Assembly: GCA_013329105.1 (NCBI GenBank)
Contig: DUKW01000097.1
Location: 1-8,552, forward strand
Source: Candidatus Methanomethylophilaceae archaeon
GTDB lineage: Archaea > Thermoplasmatota > Thermoplasmata > Methanomassiliicoccales > Methanomethylophilaceae
Direction: 5' to 3'
Length of the DNA: 8,552 bases
Shown: in pieces, positions 7,320-8,552 of the stretch
Layout of the letters: each line of letters starts with the position of its first letter
Position numbering within the stretch: position 1 is the stretch's first letter
The notes under the pieces: model-generated
The model's input: the letters and a program-made list of their open reading frames with translations, nothing else
Database searches by the model: none
What the model was told of the DNA's origin: nothing
Program-made: the position numbers and the translations under genes

Positions 7320-7772
7320 TCAGAGGTCTTCAGACCATGAGCGCATCACGACCCCGGCCTCTTTGAAGAGAGATTTGGAGAGGGCGTCTTCATAGTCGAT
7401 GCGGTAAACGATCTCTGATATGCCGGCGTTGATAAGTATCTTGGCACACATGCTGCATGGAAAAGTGGTGCAATATAACGTCGAGCCGTTAATGCTGACA
7501 CCGAAGTAGGCCGCTTGTATAACAGCGTTTTGTTCGGCGTGAACACCGCGGCACAGTTCATGACGTGTGCCGGAAGGTATGTTGAGCTCGTCGCGGACGC
7601 ATCCCATCTCCTCACAGTGTTTCAAGCCGCGGGGAGAGCCATTATAGCCGGTGGTAAGAACGCGCTTGTCTTTCACAATCACCGCACCCACAGCACGACG
7701 CAGGCAAGTGGAACGGCTAGACACCAATTCTGCCATGCGCATAAAATAGGTGTCGTTGTCCGGTCTCTCCAT
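7320..7772 (-). CDS. dCMP deaminase (zinc-dependent, ComEB/DCTD family)
   Basis: Cytosolic enzyme that deaminates dCMP to dUMP, the substrate of thymidylate synthase. It has 150 residues from ATG 7772, standard for the family. The zinc and catalytic motifs are HAEQNA at 78-83 (His78 zinc ligand, Glu80 proton shuttle) and PCSMC at 105-109 (Cys106 and Cys109 zinc ligands). [15 protein letters not shown] (21-35) and [13 protein letters not shown] (41-53) are typical of dCMP deaminases rather than cytidine or tRNA adenosine deaminases. Extra conserved cysteines (23, 53, 58, 74) may bind a second zinc, as in some relatives. An in-frame ATG at 7796 adds eight residues but lies in the TATA-like box; ATG 7772 gives the usual N-terminus ([17 protein letters not shown]) and suits a leaderless mRNA. 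It ends in tandem stops TGATGA, upstream of atpH on the same strand. Confidence 0.93.
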   Translation of the reverse strand: MERPDNDTYFMRMAELVSSRSTCLRRAVGAVIVKDKRVLTTGYNGSPRGLKHCEEMGCVRDELNIPSGTRHELCRGVHAEQNAVIQAAYFGVSINGSTLYCTTFPCSMCAKILINAGISEIVYRIDYEDALSKSLFKEAGVVMRSWSEDL

Positions 7773-7794
7773 ACTGCGAGGATGGTGGATCTGC

Positions 7795-7810
7795 ATATAT
7801 CTTTTTTTAT
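7795..7810 (-). promoter_or_regulatory. TATA-box promoter of the dCMP deaminase gene
   Basis: The minus strand reads ATAAAAAAAGATATAT here, with GG just upstream. The TATA-like end lies about 25-30 bases before ATG 7772, the archaeal spacing to a transcription start at or next to that codon, so a leaderless mRNA is likely. There is no ribosome binding site before ATG 7772, in agreement. Confidence 0.55.
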
Positions 7811-7825
7811 CCGACCCCCCGACAT

Positions 7826-7834
7826 TGATTTATC
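7826..7834 (+). promoter_or_regulatory. Possible TATA box of the signal peptidase gene
   Basis: TGATTTATC lies with its TTTATC core 22-27 bases before GTG 7856, a spacing that fits transcription starting at or near the start codon. It shares the 83-base divergent region with the deaminase promoter on the other strand; the two boxes are about 15 bases apart. The match to the TATA consensus is modest. Confidence 0.35.
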
Positions 7835-7855
7835 AAGAAAAGGTTATGACGGGGC

Positions 7856-8552
7856 GTGGATAAAGATTGGCAATATAGGGTTAAAGATATCATCATAACC
7901 GTCGTGGCAGTGTTATTGATTTTCTCATCCGTATTGCTAGCACTCTATCTTTACGCTGGTGTATGGCCGCCGCTATCGATAGTGGAATCGAGCAGCATGC
8001 AACACAGCGACGAAAGATCCCAATTGGGTATCATTGACACTGGGGACTTGGTCATAATCCAGAAATGCGATGTGGAAGAGCTGGTGAGCTATGTAGAGGG
8101 GAGGCAGACAGGCCATTACACCTTTGGTGATTACGGTGACGTGGTTATATACAGACCTTTCGGCGACCAGGACAAGAAACCAATAAGACATCGCTTGGTC
8201 CTTTATCTTGAGCCTCTATCCGGAGACGGGGGCTGGTGGAGCGCCCCCGCCCTTGAGTCATATCCATCAGACCTCTGGCATGTTGACGAGGGGAATGCAA
8301 GCCGCATGCGCGGAAACCTTATTCTTTATGATTACGGTTACAACGCCGCCGAGCTGCATCTAGATTTAAGCAGCCTTGAGCCCCATGCCGGTTTCATAAG
8401 CTGTGGGGACAACAACAATCTTGATGGACTGGCCTATCCAGATCAAGTGAAGTGGGGACCATCCGCCAAAGCCCTGATCCAAGAGGAATGGATAATATAC
8501 AAGCCTGTGGTGGAGAGACCTTGGGTCGGCTCTATCAGCCTGCCGCTGTGGG
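7856..8552 (+). CDS. Archaeal signal peptidase I, S26B type (partial, 3' end outside window)
   Basis: Membrane-anchored serine protease that removes signal peptides from exported proteins outside the membrane. 232 residues are visible and the frame runs off the right edge. A short charged start (MDKDWQYRVKD) leads into one membrane helix at about 12-33. Catalytic boxes: ESSSM with Ser47 before Met48; DTGDLVII shortly after; GDVVIYRPFG, then RHR with His112; and CGDNNNLDG with Asp185 and Asp190. His in place of the bacterial Lys marks the archaeal/ER (Sec11-like) class. The box reads SSSM rather than the common SGSM. Ser-His and His-Asp spacings (65 and 73) are much longer than in yeast Sec11. 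GTG 7856 is the only sensible start: a stop lies at 7847 and the next in-frame ATG is in the active site. Divergent from the deaminase. Confidence 0.88.
   Translation, partial: MDKDWQYRVKDIIITVVAVLLIFSSVLLALYLYAGVWPPLSIVESSSMQHSDERSQLGIIDTGDLVIIQKCDVEELVSYVEGRQTGHYTFGDYGDVVIYRPFGDQDKKPIRHRLVLYLEPLSGDGGWWSAPALESYPSDLWHVDEGNASRMRGNLILYDYGYNAAELHLDLSSLEPHAGFISCGDNNNLDGLAYPDQVKWGPSAKALIQEEWIIYKPVVERPWVGSISLPLW

Noticed and set aside
7325..7336. Palindrome GGTCTTCAGACC at the end of the dCMP deaminase, a possible terminator stem
   Set aside because: It lies wholly inside coding sequence, gives only a 4-bp stem with a 4-base loop, and no U-run follows. Chance is the simplest explanation.
7773..7796. 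ATG 7796 as the dCMP deaminase start
   Set aside because: It overlaps the TATA-like box and adds residues not usual for the family; ATG 7772 fits both the promoter spacing and the usual N-terminus.
7846..7863. Tiny open frame ATG ACG GGG CGT GGA TAA overlapping the signal peptidase GTG
   Set aside because: Five codons, no support beyond its position; too short to separate from chance.
1..8552. Mobile elements, CRISPR arrays, tRNA or rRNA genes, or signs of recent transfer
   Set aside because: No transposase-like frames, direct repeat arrays, cloverleaf-like segments or gene breaks were seen; all recognised genes are intact apart from the two cut by the window edges.

Overview
This is chromosomal DNA from an archaeon, most of it one operon for an A-type (archaeal V-type-like) ATP synthase. 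The evidence is the gene order H-I-K-E-C-F-A-B, the proteolipid and A/B subunit signatures, ribosome binding sites that match the archaeal 16S tail (GGTGAT, GAGGTG, GAGGAG), TATA-like boxes about 25 bases before starts, and a signal peptidase with the Ser/His/Asp chemistry of archaea and the eukaryotic ER. The proteolipid and the signal peptidase look euryarchaeal. From memory I lean towards Thermoplasmatota (Methanomassiliicoccales-like), but this is a weak call without alignments.

Layout. On the minus strand, read from right to left: a dCMP deaminase (7772 to 7320), then the ATP synthase genes atpH (7211 to 6879), atpI (6892 to 4835), atpK (4833 to 4618), atpE (4579 to 4022), atpC (4016 to 2970), atpF (2970 to 2662), atpA (2661 to 934) and atpB (931 to the left edge, cut off after 310 codons). 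The missing D subunit, and possibly G, would be expected beyond position 1. On the plus strand, a divergent signal peptidase gene starts with GTG at 7856 and runs off the right edge. No stretch over 300 bases lacks a gene. The longest gaps are 108 bases between the deaminase stop and the chosen atpH start, 83 bases between the two divergent starts, and 38 bases between atpK and atpE.

How the genes work together. A and B form the catalytic head. C, F and (off-window) D form the central stalk. E and H form the peripheral stalks. I and K form the membrane ion channel and rotor ring. The genes are packed with overlaps or gaps of 0 to 5 bases, with each ribosome binding site inside the gene before it, as expected for translational coupling. 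The exception is the atpK-atpE junction, where a small hairpin with a GNRA-type loop holds the atpK stop codon. The proteolipid has Ile where Na+-coupled rotors carry Gln, so proton coupling is more likely. The deaminase makes dUMP for thymidylate synthesis and the signal peptidase processes exported proteins; neither has an obvious link to the ATP synthase.

I found no previously undescribed system here. The points most worth a second look are the K/E hairpin, the widely spaced catalytic boxes of the signal peptidase, the variant P-loop of subunit A, and the start and promoter of atpH.
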